A DNA stretch of 52,974 nt, from NCBI GenBank assembly GCA_041447245.1, contig JBGMEA010000001.1:1-52974 (forward strand), given 5' to 3'. This DNA is from JBGMEA01 sp041447245. GTDB taxonomy: Bacteria; Bacillota; Clostridia; Eubacteriales; Anaerofustaceae. Within the stretch, counting starts at the first letter, position 1. Each line of letters starts with the position of its first letter. Under the pieces are notes generated by a model. The model was given only the letters and a program-made list of their open reading frames with translations, had not been told where the DNA came from and did not search any database. Below, one piece after another: positions 1 to 7,756 of the stretch. A program made the position numbers and the translations under genes.

Positions 1-47
1 TTCTCTTCTTTACTCCATCTGCGCAATTTCTGTCCTTTGCTTGCCAT
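1..47 (-). CDS. Partial CDS, N-terminus only; possible IS3-type OrfA
   Basis: Only the first 15 codons lie in the window (MASKGQKLRRWSKEE). The start is well supported: AGGAGG sits about 8 bases upstream of the ATG. The short basic start resembles the N-terminus of IS3-family OrfA helix-turn-helix transposase subunits, but 15 residues are too few to prove it. It reads leftwards, away from the methyltransferase genes, and is separated from them by the terminator at 76-112. Confidence 0.45.
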   Translation of the reverse strand, partial: MASKGQKLRRWSKEE

Positions 48-75
48 AATCTTTTCCTCCTCTTTCCAGTATATC

Positions 76-112
76 AAAAAAGCAGACATCTCTTTTTTCA
101 TGTCTGCTTTTA
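76..112. terminator. Bidirectional intrinsic terminator
   Basis: Perfect 12-bp stem AAAAGCAGACAT (78-89) and ATGTCTGCTTTT (100-111) with a 10-base loop. Read on the minus strand it is followed by a T-run, so it ends the transcript of the UroD-like genes at 149-2232. The same 12-bp stem recurs at 45060-45090. Confidence 0.85.
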
Positions 113-148
113 GTTTACCAGTTCACCAGCGGCGGTTCTTTTTGATAA

Positions 149-1156
149 TTATTTTTCTTGATTGATTTTTTCAATTTCTGCTGTGATTGCTTCATAAACG
201 CCCGGATATACACTGCCAGGTCCCCCTTGTGTAATACAGGGAATGTAGTACAGATTGCCATCACGTTTGATTGCATTTCTTACTTCAGCAGCAACACTTT
301 CCGGTGTCCAGTCTTCTTTATCGATCAGGGAGTTATCGATATCTCCCATGAACGAAATCTTGCCACCGTATTTTTTAATCAGTTCGGGAACATTATTGTT
401 CGAGACACATCCCTGCCAAATATCGATTCCCATTTCGATCATATCGGGAACAAGATTTGCAGCATAGGAGTCGCTGTGATGTACGATCAGCTCTACGCCA
501 TGTTCTTTGTAGAATCCATATACCTTTTTGTAAGCAGGCACATAAAATTCTTCAAACATCTCCGGAGACATGAAAGAAGATTTTGAACTGCCCCAGTCGT
601 CATGATGAAAAATACAATCCGGCTTGTAGTATTTACAAATTTCAGCAGCATATCGGAGTTCATAATCTGTGATGTAATCGATCAATGCATGCATTTCTTC
701 CGGTTCTTCGTACAAATTCAGCAGACAATCATCCATACCCATCAAGTGATGGCACTGTTCAAAGATTCCGGGTGCAACAAATGCAGTGCAAAATACTTCA
801 TTACGGTCAATCGCTTCGATCGGAGGAAGAAACGGCGCCCACGCTTCGGCAGGAAAATCTGTTTTGGGAGCTTTGACGACATCTCTCCATTTCGTAATAT
901 CTTTTAATACTTTATGTTCCTCATCATGCATGGGGAACGCACCGGGAACTCCTGCCGGCCATGCAAAAGTGATGCCCCAAGCATTTTTTGCCGGTTCTCC
1001 TCCCGGCATCGGGAAGGCTCCCTGTGCACCGATCGGATCACCCATGATCATCCCGTATATCGCATCCGTACACATGAATGCTTCATATTGATTGACGAAA
1101 CGATCCGGCTTTCCGCCTTTGATTGTTTCCATTAAGTTCTGTCTTTTTGTTAACAT
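149..1156 (-). CDS. UroD-superfamily corrinoid methyltransferase, copy 1
   Basis: A 335-aa cytoplasmic TIM-barrel protein of the uroporphyrinogen decarboxylase superfamily, in the branch that contains corrinoid methyltransferases (MtaA/MtbA and the O-demethylase methyltransferases I). It probably moves a methyl group from an unknown donor to the corrinoid protein encoded at 2336-2965. The start is the ATG at 1156, with AGGAGAGG just upstream; a longer reading to 1228 has no ribosome-binding site. Visible motifs are HHDDWG at residues 184-189, HHSDS at 226-230 where MtaA has its zinc motif HxCG, and a Gly/Pro-rich C-terminal segment at 311-322. It is a tandem paralogue of the next gene, of identical length and with the same first 25 residues. 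It is last in a minus-strand operon of methyltransferase, corrinoid protein and two UroD-like genes. The substrate is unknown; a heme-pathway decarboxylase role is unlikely in this context. Confidence 0.85.
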   Translation of the reverse strand: MLTKRQNLMETIKGGKPDRFVNQYEAFMCTDAIYGMIMGDPIGAQGAFPMPGGEPAKNAWGITFAWPAGVPGAFPMHDEEHKVLKDITKWRDVVKAPKTDFPAEAWAPFLPPIEAIDRNEVFCTAFVAPGIFEQCHHLMGMDDCLLNLYEEPEEMHALIDYITDYELRYAAEICKYYKPDCIFHHDDWGSSKSSFMSPEMFEEFYVPAYKKVYGFYKEHGVELIVHHSDSYAANLVPDMIEMGIDIWQGCVSNNNVPELIKKYGGKISFMGDIDNSLIDKEDWTPESVAAEVRNAIKRDGNLYYIPCITQGGPGSVYPGVYEAITAEIEKINQEK

Positions 1157-1224
1157 AGTTACCTCTCCTATTGATTTTTTTGTATTCAGTCTCAAGTCAG
1201 TAGTAATGAACTGGAAAATTTTGG

Positions 1225-2232
1225 TCAAAACATTTCTCTGCTCATCTTATCGATTTCAGCAGTAACTGTTTCGTAAACTCCCGGGTAAGTGCTGCCCGGT
1301 CCTCCCATTGTTGCACACGGAATAAAGTACAGCTTTCCATTCGTTTCGCATGCTCTGCGTACTTCCTGCGCAACAACCTCCTGCGACCAATCCTCTCTGT
1401 CCACTACCCCGTTGTCGATGTCCCCCATAAAGGATATCTGCCCTCCGTATTTCTTTACCAATTCCGGTACATTGTTTGTCGTAACACACCCCTGCCAGAT
1501 ATCGATTCCCATTTTAATCATTGACGGCACCAAATTCGCAGCATAGGAATCGCTGTGATGAACCACGAGTTCTACGCCGTTATCTCTGTATGTCCCGTAA
1601 ATTTTTTGATATGCAGGGACAAAATACTCTTCAAACATTTCCGGGGAAATAAAGGAAGATCTGTGGCTGCCCCAATCATCATGATGAAATACACAATCCG
1701 GCTGATAATGCTTGCATAACAGCTTTGCATATTCCACTTCCCAATCCGTAATATAATTGACAAGTTCATGCATTGCTTCGGGTTCTTCATAAAAATTAAT
1801 CAAGCAGTCATCCATTCCCATCAGATAATGAAGTTGTTCAAATACTCCCGGCGCGACAAACACGGTCAAAAATGCTTCGTTTTTATCCACCGGTGCAATC
1901 ATTGCTTTGCATTTTTCCCATTCTTCTTCCGAAAAGTCTAATTTCGGGGCTTTTACGACTTCCTTCCATTTTGTGATATCTTTCAGAACTTTATGTTCCT
2001 CATCATGCACAGGAAACGGACCCGGAAATCCTTCCGGCCATCGGATTGTTACTCCCCACGCATTAACAACAGTCTGCCCGGGAGCCCCCATCGGAGCCTG
2101 CAAAATCACAGGATCTCCCCAAACCATACCAAACATGCTCGGCTGACTTGCCAACACTTCATACTGATTTACAAACCGATCGGGTTTTCCGCCTTTGATT
2201 GTTTCCATCAAATTCTGTCTTTTGGTTAACAT
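1225..2232 (-). CDS. UroD-superfamily corrinoid methyltransferase, copy 2
   Basis: A 335-aa paralogue of the preceding entry. It starts with the same residues (MLTKRQNLMETIKGGKPDRF) and has HHDDWG at residues 183-188 followed by HHSDS. The ATG at 2232 is preceded by AGGAGGG, which rules out the longer reading to 2280. A 68-base gap separates it from copy 1, and it lies about 100 bases downstream of the corrinoid-protein gene in the same direction. The two copies differ mostly at residues 26-60 and around 100-115, regions that often shape the substrate pocket in this fold, so they may accept different methyl donors. This last point is inference. Confidence 0.85.
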   Translation of the reverse strand: MLTKRQNLMETIKGGKPDRFVNQYEVLASQPSMFGMVWGDPVILQAPMGAPGQTVVNAWGVTIRWPEGFPGPFPVHDEEHKVLKDITKWKEVVKAPKLDFSEEEWEKCKAMIAPVDKNEAFLTVFVAPGVFEQLHYLMGMDDCLINFYEEPEAMHELVNYITDWEVEYAKLLCKHYQPDCVFHHDDWGSHRSSFISPEMFEEYFVPAYQKIYGTYRDNGVELVVHHSDSYAANLVPSMIKMGIDIWQGCVTTNNVPELVKKYGGQISFMGDIDNGVVDREDWSQEVVAQEVRRACETNGKLYFIPCATMGGPGSTYPGVYETVTAEIDKMSREMF

Positions 2233-2335
2233 ACTCCCTCCTCTCTCTTGGAAGCATACGTCTACCGATTTCAATTTCACTTTGACTTCTAAGACAAGAT
2301 AATTCTTTCTATTTCTGTTTTTACGGGATAAAAAT

Positions 2336-2965
2336 CTATTTTACGATGGATTTCGCAAGCACGGCAGCACCGCCTGCATCCTGCGAATATCCATCCGCAC
2401 CGATTTCATCTGCGAATCCCTGCGTAATCGGAGCTCCGCCCACGATCACTTTGAAGCCTGTCAGACCGGATGCTTTGATTGCTTTGACGGTTTCTTCGAG
2501 TGACGGCATCGTTGTGGTCAGCAGTGCCGAGCAAGCCACGAGATTCACTCCCGGATTTGCTTTAATCGTATCGATGAATTTTTCTTTCGGTACATCCACT
2601 CCGAGGTCGATCACTTCGAATCCTGCGGATTCGATCATCAGAGATACCAAGTTTTTGCCGATGTCATGCAGGTCTCCCGCCACGGTTCCGATGACACATT
2701 TACCGAGAGAGACCGCGCCTTCTCCTGCGAGTAAGGGTTTGAGCACTTCGACACCTTTTTGCATGGCTCTTGCCGCGACCAACATTTCAGGAACAAAGAT
2801 TTCTCCGGATGAGAATTTTTCGCCTACCACTCCCATTCCTTCGATCATTGCCGCCAGGATTTCCTGTGCGCCCGCTCCTTCATTCAGTGCTTCCTGTACC
2901 AAGCCCGGTACGATCTTCGCTTTTCCTGCTTCTACATTTGCTTTTACTTCTGAGATTTTTGACAT
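2336..2965 (-). CDS. Corrinoid (cobalamin-binding) protein, MtaC/MtvC-like
   Basis: A 209-aa methyl-carrier protein. Residues 1-85 form the helical cap domain of the MtaC/MtbC/MttC family, and residues 88-209 the B12-binding Rossmann domain. The cobalt-ligand motif DLHDIG is at 98-103, SALL at 146-149 and VGGAP at 175-179, matching the DxHxxG, SxL and GG pattern for base-off/His-on binding. The start has GGGAGG 8-9 bases upstream. It lies between the pterin-dependent methyltransferase (3007-3819) and the two UroD-like genes (149-2232), so it should shuttle methyl groups between them through Co(I)/methyl-Co(III). No RamA-type reductive activator is seen in the window. Confidence 0.93.
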   Translation of the reverse strand: MSKISEVKANVEAGKAKIVPGLVQEALNEGAGAQEILAAMIEGMGVVGEKFSSGEIFVPEMLVAARAMQKGVEVLKPLLAGEGAVSLGKCVIGTVAGDLHDIGKNLVSLMIESAGFEVIDLGVDVPKEKFIDTIKANPGVNLVACSALLTTTMPSLEETVKAIKASGLTGFKVIVGGAPITQGFADEIGADGYSQDAGGAAVLAKSIVK

Positions 2966-3006
2966 TTTTTTTCCTCCCTTGTTTAGGTTATCTTTTCAAA
3001 TTTTGA

Positions 3007-3819
3007 TTATTTCTTCGGCTGTGTGCCGTAGATGTTGTTTCTGTATCCCGCGATGTATTCCATGCAGTAATCATCCATGCCGAGAAGCGCTTCCGTCGCA
3101 TAGATCATTCCCATCATGTCTCTGTTTAAGGGGTCGAGGATTGCGCTGTCCATTCCCGCATTCATCGCCAACACCACAAATCCCTGATTCACCAGCTTTC
3201 TTGCCGGCAGGTTGAAGGAGATGTTGGATACCGCGCCCGTGATATGGATGGTTGGGTATTCCGATTTGATGGCATGGATGACATCCGTTACCATCTTGAT
3301 TCCGTCTTCCGAGGTGCACAGCATTTCAACCAACGGGTCGATGTGGAATCTCGACGGATCAATGCCGTACTCTTTGGCTTTTGCCATTAAGTTTGCGAAC
3401 ACTTCCAGTCTTCGTTCCGCTGTCTGAGGGATGCCGTTGTCGTCGTTCAGAAGCGCAACCACTTCCCATTCGGGGTTCTTTGCAAGCACGGGGAAAGCAA
3501 GGTCTGTTTTGTCCCCTTCCATGCTGACAGAATTGAACAGTCCGGGTTTGTTGCAGAACTTCATGCATTCGATGCATACTTTCACGCTCGGGCTGTCTAC
3601 CGCTATCGGAAGGTCCGTCACTTCCTGTACGAGGTCGATGAGCCATTTCATCGTTTCCACTTCGATGTCTTCCGACACTGATGCGCAGACGTCGATATAG
3701 GTCGCTCCCGCCGCTGTCTGGGCTTTCGCCAGTTCTTTGATCTTTTCTCCGTCGCGTTCCGCGATTGCTTTCGCTACCGACGGGATCGATCCGTTGATTT
3801 TTTCTCCAATGATGATCAT
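3007..3819 (-). CDS. Methyltetrahydrofolate:corrinoid methyltransferase (pterin-binding), MtvA/MtgA/AcsE-like
   Basis: A 270-aa protein with a single pterin-binding (DHPS-like) TIM barrel. Characteristic segments are the start MIIIGEKINGSIPSVAKA, the AGATYIDVCAS strand, the AVDSPSVKVC strand and the N(S)VSMEGDK loop. In this family the enzyme transfers methyl groups between a corrinoid protein and tetrahydrofolate. Here it likely works from methyl-corrinoid to H4folate, feeding the methyl branch of the Wood-Ljungdahl pathway. It is first of four co-directional genes with the corrinoid protein and two UroD-like proteins, the gene set of vanillate/O-demethylase systems. GGAGG precedes the ATG. 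A DHPS for folate synthesis is unlikely because the sequence follows the methyltransferase branch and the neighbours agree. Confidence 0.9.
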   Translation of the reverse strand: MIIIGEKINGSIPSVAKAIAERDGEKIKELAKAQTAAGATYIDVCASVSEDIEVETMKWLIDLVQEVTDLPIAVDSPSVKVCIECMKFCNKPGLFNSVSMEGDKTDLAFPVLAKNPEWEVVALLNDDNGIPQTAERRLEVFANLMAKAKEYGIDPSRFHIDPLVEMLCTSEDGIKMVTDVIHAIKSEYPTIHITGAVSNISFNLPARKLVNQGFVVLAMNAGMDSAILDPLNRDMMGMIYATEALLGMDDYCMEYIAGYRNNIYGTQPKK

Positions 3820-4213
3820 GTATTGGTTTCCTCCAGTAGATCATTTTATATAAATATTACAGCAACATGAGGTTTCAAACGTTGTAGTATTTTTGACTTT
3901 TTCCATACAGTTTTGCCATTGTTTCGGGGGTTCTTTCATCCTGTGTATCAGTGGTCCAAGAGATAAATTGTCCTTTTTTCATCTTAATGATGACGATTCT
4001 ATTACTTATTTACAAAATACAAGACTGAATCTTAGATTACACCGATAATCCAACTATTTTTCTGACGATCCGGCAAAACTCCATATACATAGAAATAGCG
4101 CAGATCATCGATCTGCAACATAAGGATAACAAGATGCAGTCAGACAGAAAGATAATCTTTTCTCTTTTCTGTCTGCTGCATACATCAATCACTTCATATC
4201 ATTTTTGATATTT
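3820..4213. other. Intergenic region, 394 bp, no gene seen
   Basis: No convincing coding sequence on either strand. It contains the upstream region of the methyltransferase operon, including TACAGTTTTGCCA at 3906-3918, an 11/13 match to the element in the transporter promoters. A short perfect hairpin lies at 4100-4116 (GCAGATC, loop ATC, GATCTGC). A long hairpin at 4135-4180 lies downstream of the MFS gene. Confidence 0.6.
4135..4180 (-). terminator. Terminator-like hairpin downstream of MFS transporter
   Basis: TGCAG-T-CAGACAGAAA (4135-4150) pairs with TTTCTGTCTG-CTGCA (4166-4180), a 15-bp stem with one bulged T. It lies 34 bases after the transporter stop on the minus strand. The T-run after it is poor, so termination strength is uncertain. 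Confidence 0.5.
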
Positions 4214-5395
4214 TTATTCTTGCGCAGGCGGAGCTGCAGGAGCTTTCGGGAACGGATTAATGATAAAGAACAGTACCGTACCGATCGCTGCAATAATCAT
4301 GCCGGCTACCATGGGCATCATCAAAGCGTCTCCGGTAATGTTAGTAATCATCTTATTCCAGAATGTATACAGGAATGCAAACAGATTCATAAGAGCCATC
4401 AAAATCGATGAGCACATCGGAACAGCTTGCGGGGAAGACATCATTCCGATAATCATGAAGACCGACGGCATCAAATATGAGAATCCGATACCGACAAGCG
4501 TCATGCCGATCGTAATTAATACGATATTATAAGTATAGATTACGAGCGCTGCACCGATTGCCATCAGGGCTAGTCCTACGCCGACGATAAAGCGTTTCAT
4601 TACTTTGTAAGAAGGCGCAAAAATCGCTCCGCCGATCATACCGCCAACGGTGAAGAAAGACAGAACCACTGCAGATGCAGTCGGACCTCCGATACTGTTA
4701 GCGGTCAGCAATGTGGACATCCCCATCAAAAGCGGATAGCTGATGAACATTACAATACCAAACAGGATCGAAAGAACCCAAATACCGCCGGGAATTTTAA
4801 TTTTCGGTTTTTCGGCACCTTCGGGAACTTCCATCTTAGGCGGTTCCGGCAGGAATAACATAACAAGTACCAGGGAAATAATACCCAACGCATGCGGATA
4901 GAATGCAAAATTCCAACCGATACCGGCCATAGCACCACCGAGGAACTGAAGCACAATACCACCAATGTTCATCATCAGTGTACCTGCACCCAACATCCCT
5001 GCACGTTTGTCATCGCCGTAAACGCCAAGAATTAAGGCATTTCCAAGCGGAGAGATGATCCCAAGACCGATACCGAATACTGCACGTTCGATAAGAATCA
5101 CAGTGAAATCATTTGCGAAAGCAGGCGCAACACCGGCTACCACAAACAACAGAATGCCGATCGAAGCCAAAGTTTTGTATTTTACTTTACTTCCTACGAT
5201 AGCACCTGCAAGCAAGGTTGCGGGAATCACCATCAATGACGGCAATGTCGAAACAAGATAAATTGTCGAGATTGACAAATCAGGAAACGCCGCAATAATT
5301 GTCTGTAAAGCGGGCGTGATGGTACCGATACCCATTGCGATAAAGAATATCGACATAATGGCAGCGGTATTCATAGCAGTAGTTTTCTTAGCCAT
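4214..5395 (-). CDS. MFS transporter
   Basis: A 393-aa integral membrane protein with about 12 hydrophobic segments, of the major facilitator superfamily. The loop between the sixth and seventh segments carries a short charged stretch (EPPKMEVPEGAEKPKIKIPG). The ATG at 5395 (MAKKTTAMNTAA) has GGAGG 8 bases upstream; the upstream in-frame start at 5434 has none. The gene has its own promoter at 5593-5621 with a candidate operator in the spacer, and lies upstream of the methyltransferase operon in the same direction. It may import the methyl donor used by the UroD-like enzymes; the substrate cannot be read from sequence. Confidence 0.88.
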   Translation of the reverse strand: MAKKTTAMNTAAIMSIFFIAMGIGTITPALQTIIAAFPDLSISTIYLVSTLPSLMVIPATLLAGAIVGSKVKYKTLASIGILLFVVAGVAPAFANDFTVILIERAVFGIGLGIISPLGNALILGVYGDDKRAGMLGAGTLMMNIGGIVLQFLGGAMAGIGWNFAFYPHALGIISLVLVMLFLPEPPKMEVPEGAEKPKIKIPGGIWVLSILFGIVMFISYPLLMGMSTLLTANSIGGPTASAVVLSFFTVGGMIGGAIFAPSYKVMKRFIVGVGLALMAIGAALVIYTYNIVLITIGMTLVGIGFSYLMPSVFMIIGMMSSPQAVPMCSSILMALMNLFAFLYTFWNKMITNITGDALMMPMVAGMIIAAIGTVLFFIINPFPKAPAAPPAQE

Positions 5396-5592
5396 AGATA
5401 AAACCTCCAAATAAAATTTATTTATCATGCGCATGCATGTATAAATTCTGACCTGATAACGATGTCCGGGCAGTTCTTCAGGATACCGGATTTGCGATCA
5501 AAAATATTCAATTCGAATATTAATTCAATTTTGTTCTCAAAAAAATGTTTCTCTTTCAATCTAGAGAAATTATGTACCTTTTCGGTATCAAT

Positions 5593-5621
5593 ATTATATT
5601 ACCGCTCTGGGATATTGTCAA
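5593..5621 (-). promoter_or_regulatory. Sigma-A promoter of MFS transporter with spacer operator
   Basis: On the minus strand, TTGACA (5621-5616), a 17-base spacer and TATAAT (5598-5593). The spacer contains TCCCAGAGCGGTA (plus strand TACCGCTCTGGGA, 5600-5612). The promoter at 10267-10295 carries a related element in the same place, so a repressor binding here would block RNA polymerase. Confidence 0.8.
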
Positions 5622-5629
5622 TCTAATTT

Positions 5630-5642
5630 TGCCGTTATGGTA
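5630..5642. promoter_or_regulatory. Candidate operator, second copy upstream of MFS promoter
   Basis: TGCCGTTATGGTA, an imperfect inverted repeat of the TRCC-N5-GGYA kind. It lies 9 bases upstream of the MFS -35 box and 30 bases, centre to centre, from the spacer copy at 5600-5612, about three helical turns. Confidence 0.5.
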
Positions 5643-5745
5643 CAGCAAATCTGCAAAAAAATAAGCAAGTACGCCAATTATTTCAAAAATAAAATTTTTT
5701 AATCGATTAAAAACAATGCAATTGTCTGCAATTTGTATCCAATAT

Positions 5746-5775
5746 TACCAAACTGGGCACATTTTATGCTATAAT
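5746..5775 (+). promoter_or_regulatory. Promoter of XRE gene with overlapping operator-like site
   Basis: An extended -10, TGCTATAAT (5767-5775), with no good -35. The element TACCAAACTGGGC (5746-5758) covers the -35 position. This suggests that the XRE gene is controlled by the same protein as the transporters, possibly by its own product. Confidence 0.5.
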
Positions 5776-5851
5776 AATATCATTATATTTTCGCATCGAT
5801 CATTTTATCATCACATCATTCATTGGAATATTGCATCGCATGGGAGGCACT

Positions 5852-6196
5852 ATGAATCGTCTTAAGACTCTGCGTCTTGGACAAGGCATTACACAAGACG
5901 AATTGGCACAAAAACTGAATATTAACAGAAATGCAATTTCGCGTTATGAAAACGGGAAACGCCAACCTGACTATGAGACGTTAAAACGGATTGCCGATTA
6001 TTTTTCCGTATCAATCGATTACCTGCTTGAAAGAGAATCGATTGATCCTTCCCCTGAAATCAGCGGAATTGCTTCCCATTTATTGGCAAGCGACCATAAA
6101 CTTCGTGATCTTTATGGTAATATTGCCGATTTATCGGATGAAGAAAGCCGAAAGATTATCGATTATATTTCTTTTGTAAAATCTCAGAGGAAATAA
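5852..6196 (+). CDS. XRE-family helix-turn-helix transcriptional regulator
   Basis: A 114-aa DNA-binding protein. Residues 3-60 form a Cro/cI-type HTH domain with the typical pattern GITQDELAQKLNINRNAIS, RYENGKRQPD and LKRIADYFSVSIDYLL. Residues 61-114 form a short helical tail that may dimerise or sense a signal. The ATG at 5852 follows GGGAGG; an upstream in-frame TTG at 5831 is less likely. It stands alone between two methyl-transfer modules, and copies of a shared 13-bp element flank it, so it is one candidate for the regulator that reads that element. The two GntR proteins nearby are the alternatives. Confidence 0.9.
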   Translation: MNRLKTLRLGQGITQDELAQKLNINRNAISRYENGKRQPDYETLKRIADYFSVSIDYLLERESIDPSPEISGIASHLLASDHKLRDLYGNIADLSDEESRKIIDYISFVKSQRK

Positions 6197-6365
6197 ACTG
6201 GTACACTTGTTTTTGTTCTGCCATATTCAAGTCACTGACCAAGACAATAATTAAATCTGATAAATCATTATTTCTGTTGCTCATATCGAAATTCCCCCAT
6301 TTCAAAGATTTGAAGCCCCAAACTTATCGCAGGCTATTTTTGATATAGCTTCTTTTTTTTTGAAT

Positions 6366-6402
6366 TATCATTTATACTTGTATACACCAAGTATAAATGA
6401 TA
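6366..6402. repeat. Perfect 15-bp inverted repeat
   Basis: TATCATTTATACTTG (6366-6380) and CAAGTATAAATGATA (6388-6402) with a 7-base loop TATACAC. It lies between the convergent XRE gene and the minus-strand operon. No T-run follows on either strand in the right place, so it is not a textbook terminator. It could be a bidirectional transcript end or a protein-binding site. Confidence 0.6.
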
Positions 6403-6436
6403 CGTCTCTTTCTGTCAATCATTTCAGAACATTTTT

Positions 6437-6586
6437 TTAATTTCCTTCTCCCAATTCAAATAAAAATGCAATAAAATGCTTTATTTTCGTTTCTTGGCTG
6501 CAGGTTTCTTCCAAAAAAATTCCCTGTCTTTCATTTTCGCGCAGTGCTCGAATGATACACTCCATATTCTCATTGGTGCTTTCCAT
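6437..6586 (-). CDS. Small ORF, 49 aa, unknown function
   Basis: A 49-codon ORF that starts MESTNENMECIIRALRENER and ends FLFELGEGN. It begins 8 bases after the stop of the UroD-like gene at 6595-7749, and its GAGGGG ribosome-binding site overlaps that stop, a layout typical of translational coupling. The peptide is acidic, predicted helical, with two cysteines and a hydrophobic patch near the C-terminus (HFIAFLF). I do not recognise the family. Its position at the end of the corrinoid/GntR/UroD operon suggests an accessory role, but it could be chance. Confidence 0.45.
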   Translation of the reverse strand: MESTNENMECIIRALRENERQGIFLEETCSQETKIKHFIAFLFELGEGN

Positions 6587-6594
6587 TTTTCCCC

Positions 6595-7749
6595 TCAGTG
6601 ATATACACCATAGCAGTGTACAAATTCATTTACAGCTTTCAAATTATCGGCATTTGCATCGTCCGGATACATCACAGGTCTGTTGGTGGAAAAAATATAT
6701 CCACCCCCGTCGGCTAGCTCGTCGACCAAAAATTTCGCATAATCCAAACATTCTTCTTTGGAACGGTAATGCAAATATTCGATCGGCATTCCTCCCATAA
6801 TACACATGTTTTTGCCCAATATCTTTTTCGTCCGGAGCAGATCGTCCCCCTCAAAAAAACCGATGATCGCATGAGCAGGAAGATCCTGCAAATATTCATA
6901 CAAATGTTCCACATTTTTTTCGAAATTGCACATCACCGTAAATCCGCAATCCACTAAATTTTCAACATAACGCTTAAAGGTTGGCCAATACACTTTTTCG
7001 AAATCCGCCGGGTTCAGAAATGCGGGCAAGTGCGTCGGAATAATAATGTTTTTCCCGTCCTCCGGCTTAATGGCCGCCACACGATCCATAGCATACGGCA
7101 TCAAAGCTTCCGCCGCCTGCGCGACGAGTTCCGGTTTGCATTTGATATCTTTAATAATATTGCGTAACCCTCTGAGCTGGTTCAGAATAATATCGGCAGG
7201 ACTGCTTGCCAATCCGACTGTAGTAACAGGAATATGATATTTGTTCTGCGCAATATTCAAAAAAGTTTCGTCATTGAAAAAATCGCAATAAATCCGGACA
7301 ACTTCATTCAAACGTTCCTGCTTGCGGTTTGCCGATTCATCACGGAACAATTCAAACTTTCTGTCAAACACTTTTCCTACTATAAACTCATATGGATGCT
7401 CAATCAATTCCGGATATTCTTCATCCGTCATATAACGGATCTGATCCGGGCTCATAATCAGCAGTCCATCCTCATTGTAATGATAATGTCCGCCTTTTAA
7501 CAGTGTATAAATGCGGGGGGAAAGTCTTCTTACGGAACCGGGAACCATTCCGTCCCAGTAAAAATCAGAACATAAATGATCAAACACGTCTGTCGCCACC
7601 TGTTTGTCATTCAGTCCGTCAATCGGTTTATATCCGCGATAATAATAAGCCCATTCCACAACATCCCCTATTATCGGCACACAATCAACGGGTTTATGTT
7701 TCACCGCCAAATCGATGCGGTTTAAACGCTGAAAATATTCTTTGTTCAT
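6595..7749 (-). CDS. Divergent UroD-superfamily protein, 384 aa
   Basis: A 384-aa TIM-barrel protein, recognisable from VPIIGDVVEWAYYYRG near the N-terminus, DFEKVYWPTFKRYVENL around residues 265-280 and the C-terminal GGGYIFSTNRPVMYPDDAN. It is a paralogue of the 458-aa protein at 13175-14551, sharing the YWPTF, LGK-M-x-x-GG and KEEC/KEQC-D-AK segments. At the zinc site it has VMCNFE, so the cysteine of HxCG is kept and the histidine is lost. AGGTGG precedes the ATG. It is the fourth gene of an operon with a corrinoid protein and two GntR regulators, so a corrinoid methyltransferase role fits, with unknown substrate. Confidence 0.82.
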   Translation of the reverse strand: MNKEYFQRLNRIDLAVKHKPVDCVPIIGDVVEWAYYYRGYKPIDGLNDKQVATDVFDHLCSDFYWDGMVPGSVRRLSPRIYTLLKGGHYHYNEDGLLIMSPDQIRYMTDEEYPELIEHPYEFIVGKVFDRKFELFRDESANRKQERLNEVVRIYCDFFNDETFLNIAQNKYHIPVTTVGLASSPADIILNQLRGLRNIIKDIKCKPELVAQAAEALMPYAMDRVAAIKPEDGKNIIIPTHLPAFLNPADFEKVYWPTFKRYVENLVDCGFTVMCNFEKNVEHLYEYLQDLPAHAIIGFFEGDDLLRTKKILGKNMCIMGGMPIEYLHYRSKEECLDYAKFLVDELADGGGYIFSTNRPVMYPDDANADNLKAVNEFVHCYGVYH

Positions 7750-7756
7750 GATCCAC

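Larger units (their letters stand above)
5396..5851. other. Divergent regulatory region, 456 bp, no gene
   Basis: AT-rich region between the MFS gene (minus) and the XRE gene (plus). It holds the MFS promoter (5593-5621), the XRE promoter (-10 at 5770-5775) and three copies of a TRCC-N5-GG element (5600-5612, 5630-5642, 5746-5758). The MFS transcript would have a leader of nearly 200 bases, in which no clear riboswitch is recognised. Confidence 0.6.

Noticed and set aside
149..2232. Reading the tandem UroD-like genes as hemE (heme pathway)
   Set aside because: They lie with a corrinoid protein and a pterin-dependent methyltransferase and carry HHDDWG/HHSDS motifs of the methyltransferase branch; no heme-branch gene is nearby.
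2346..3215. 289-codon plus-strand ORF opposite the corrinoid and methyltransferase genes
   Set aside because: It is a Pro/Ser-rich antisense shadow of two clearly recognised minus-strand genes and crosses their boundary.
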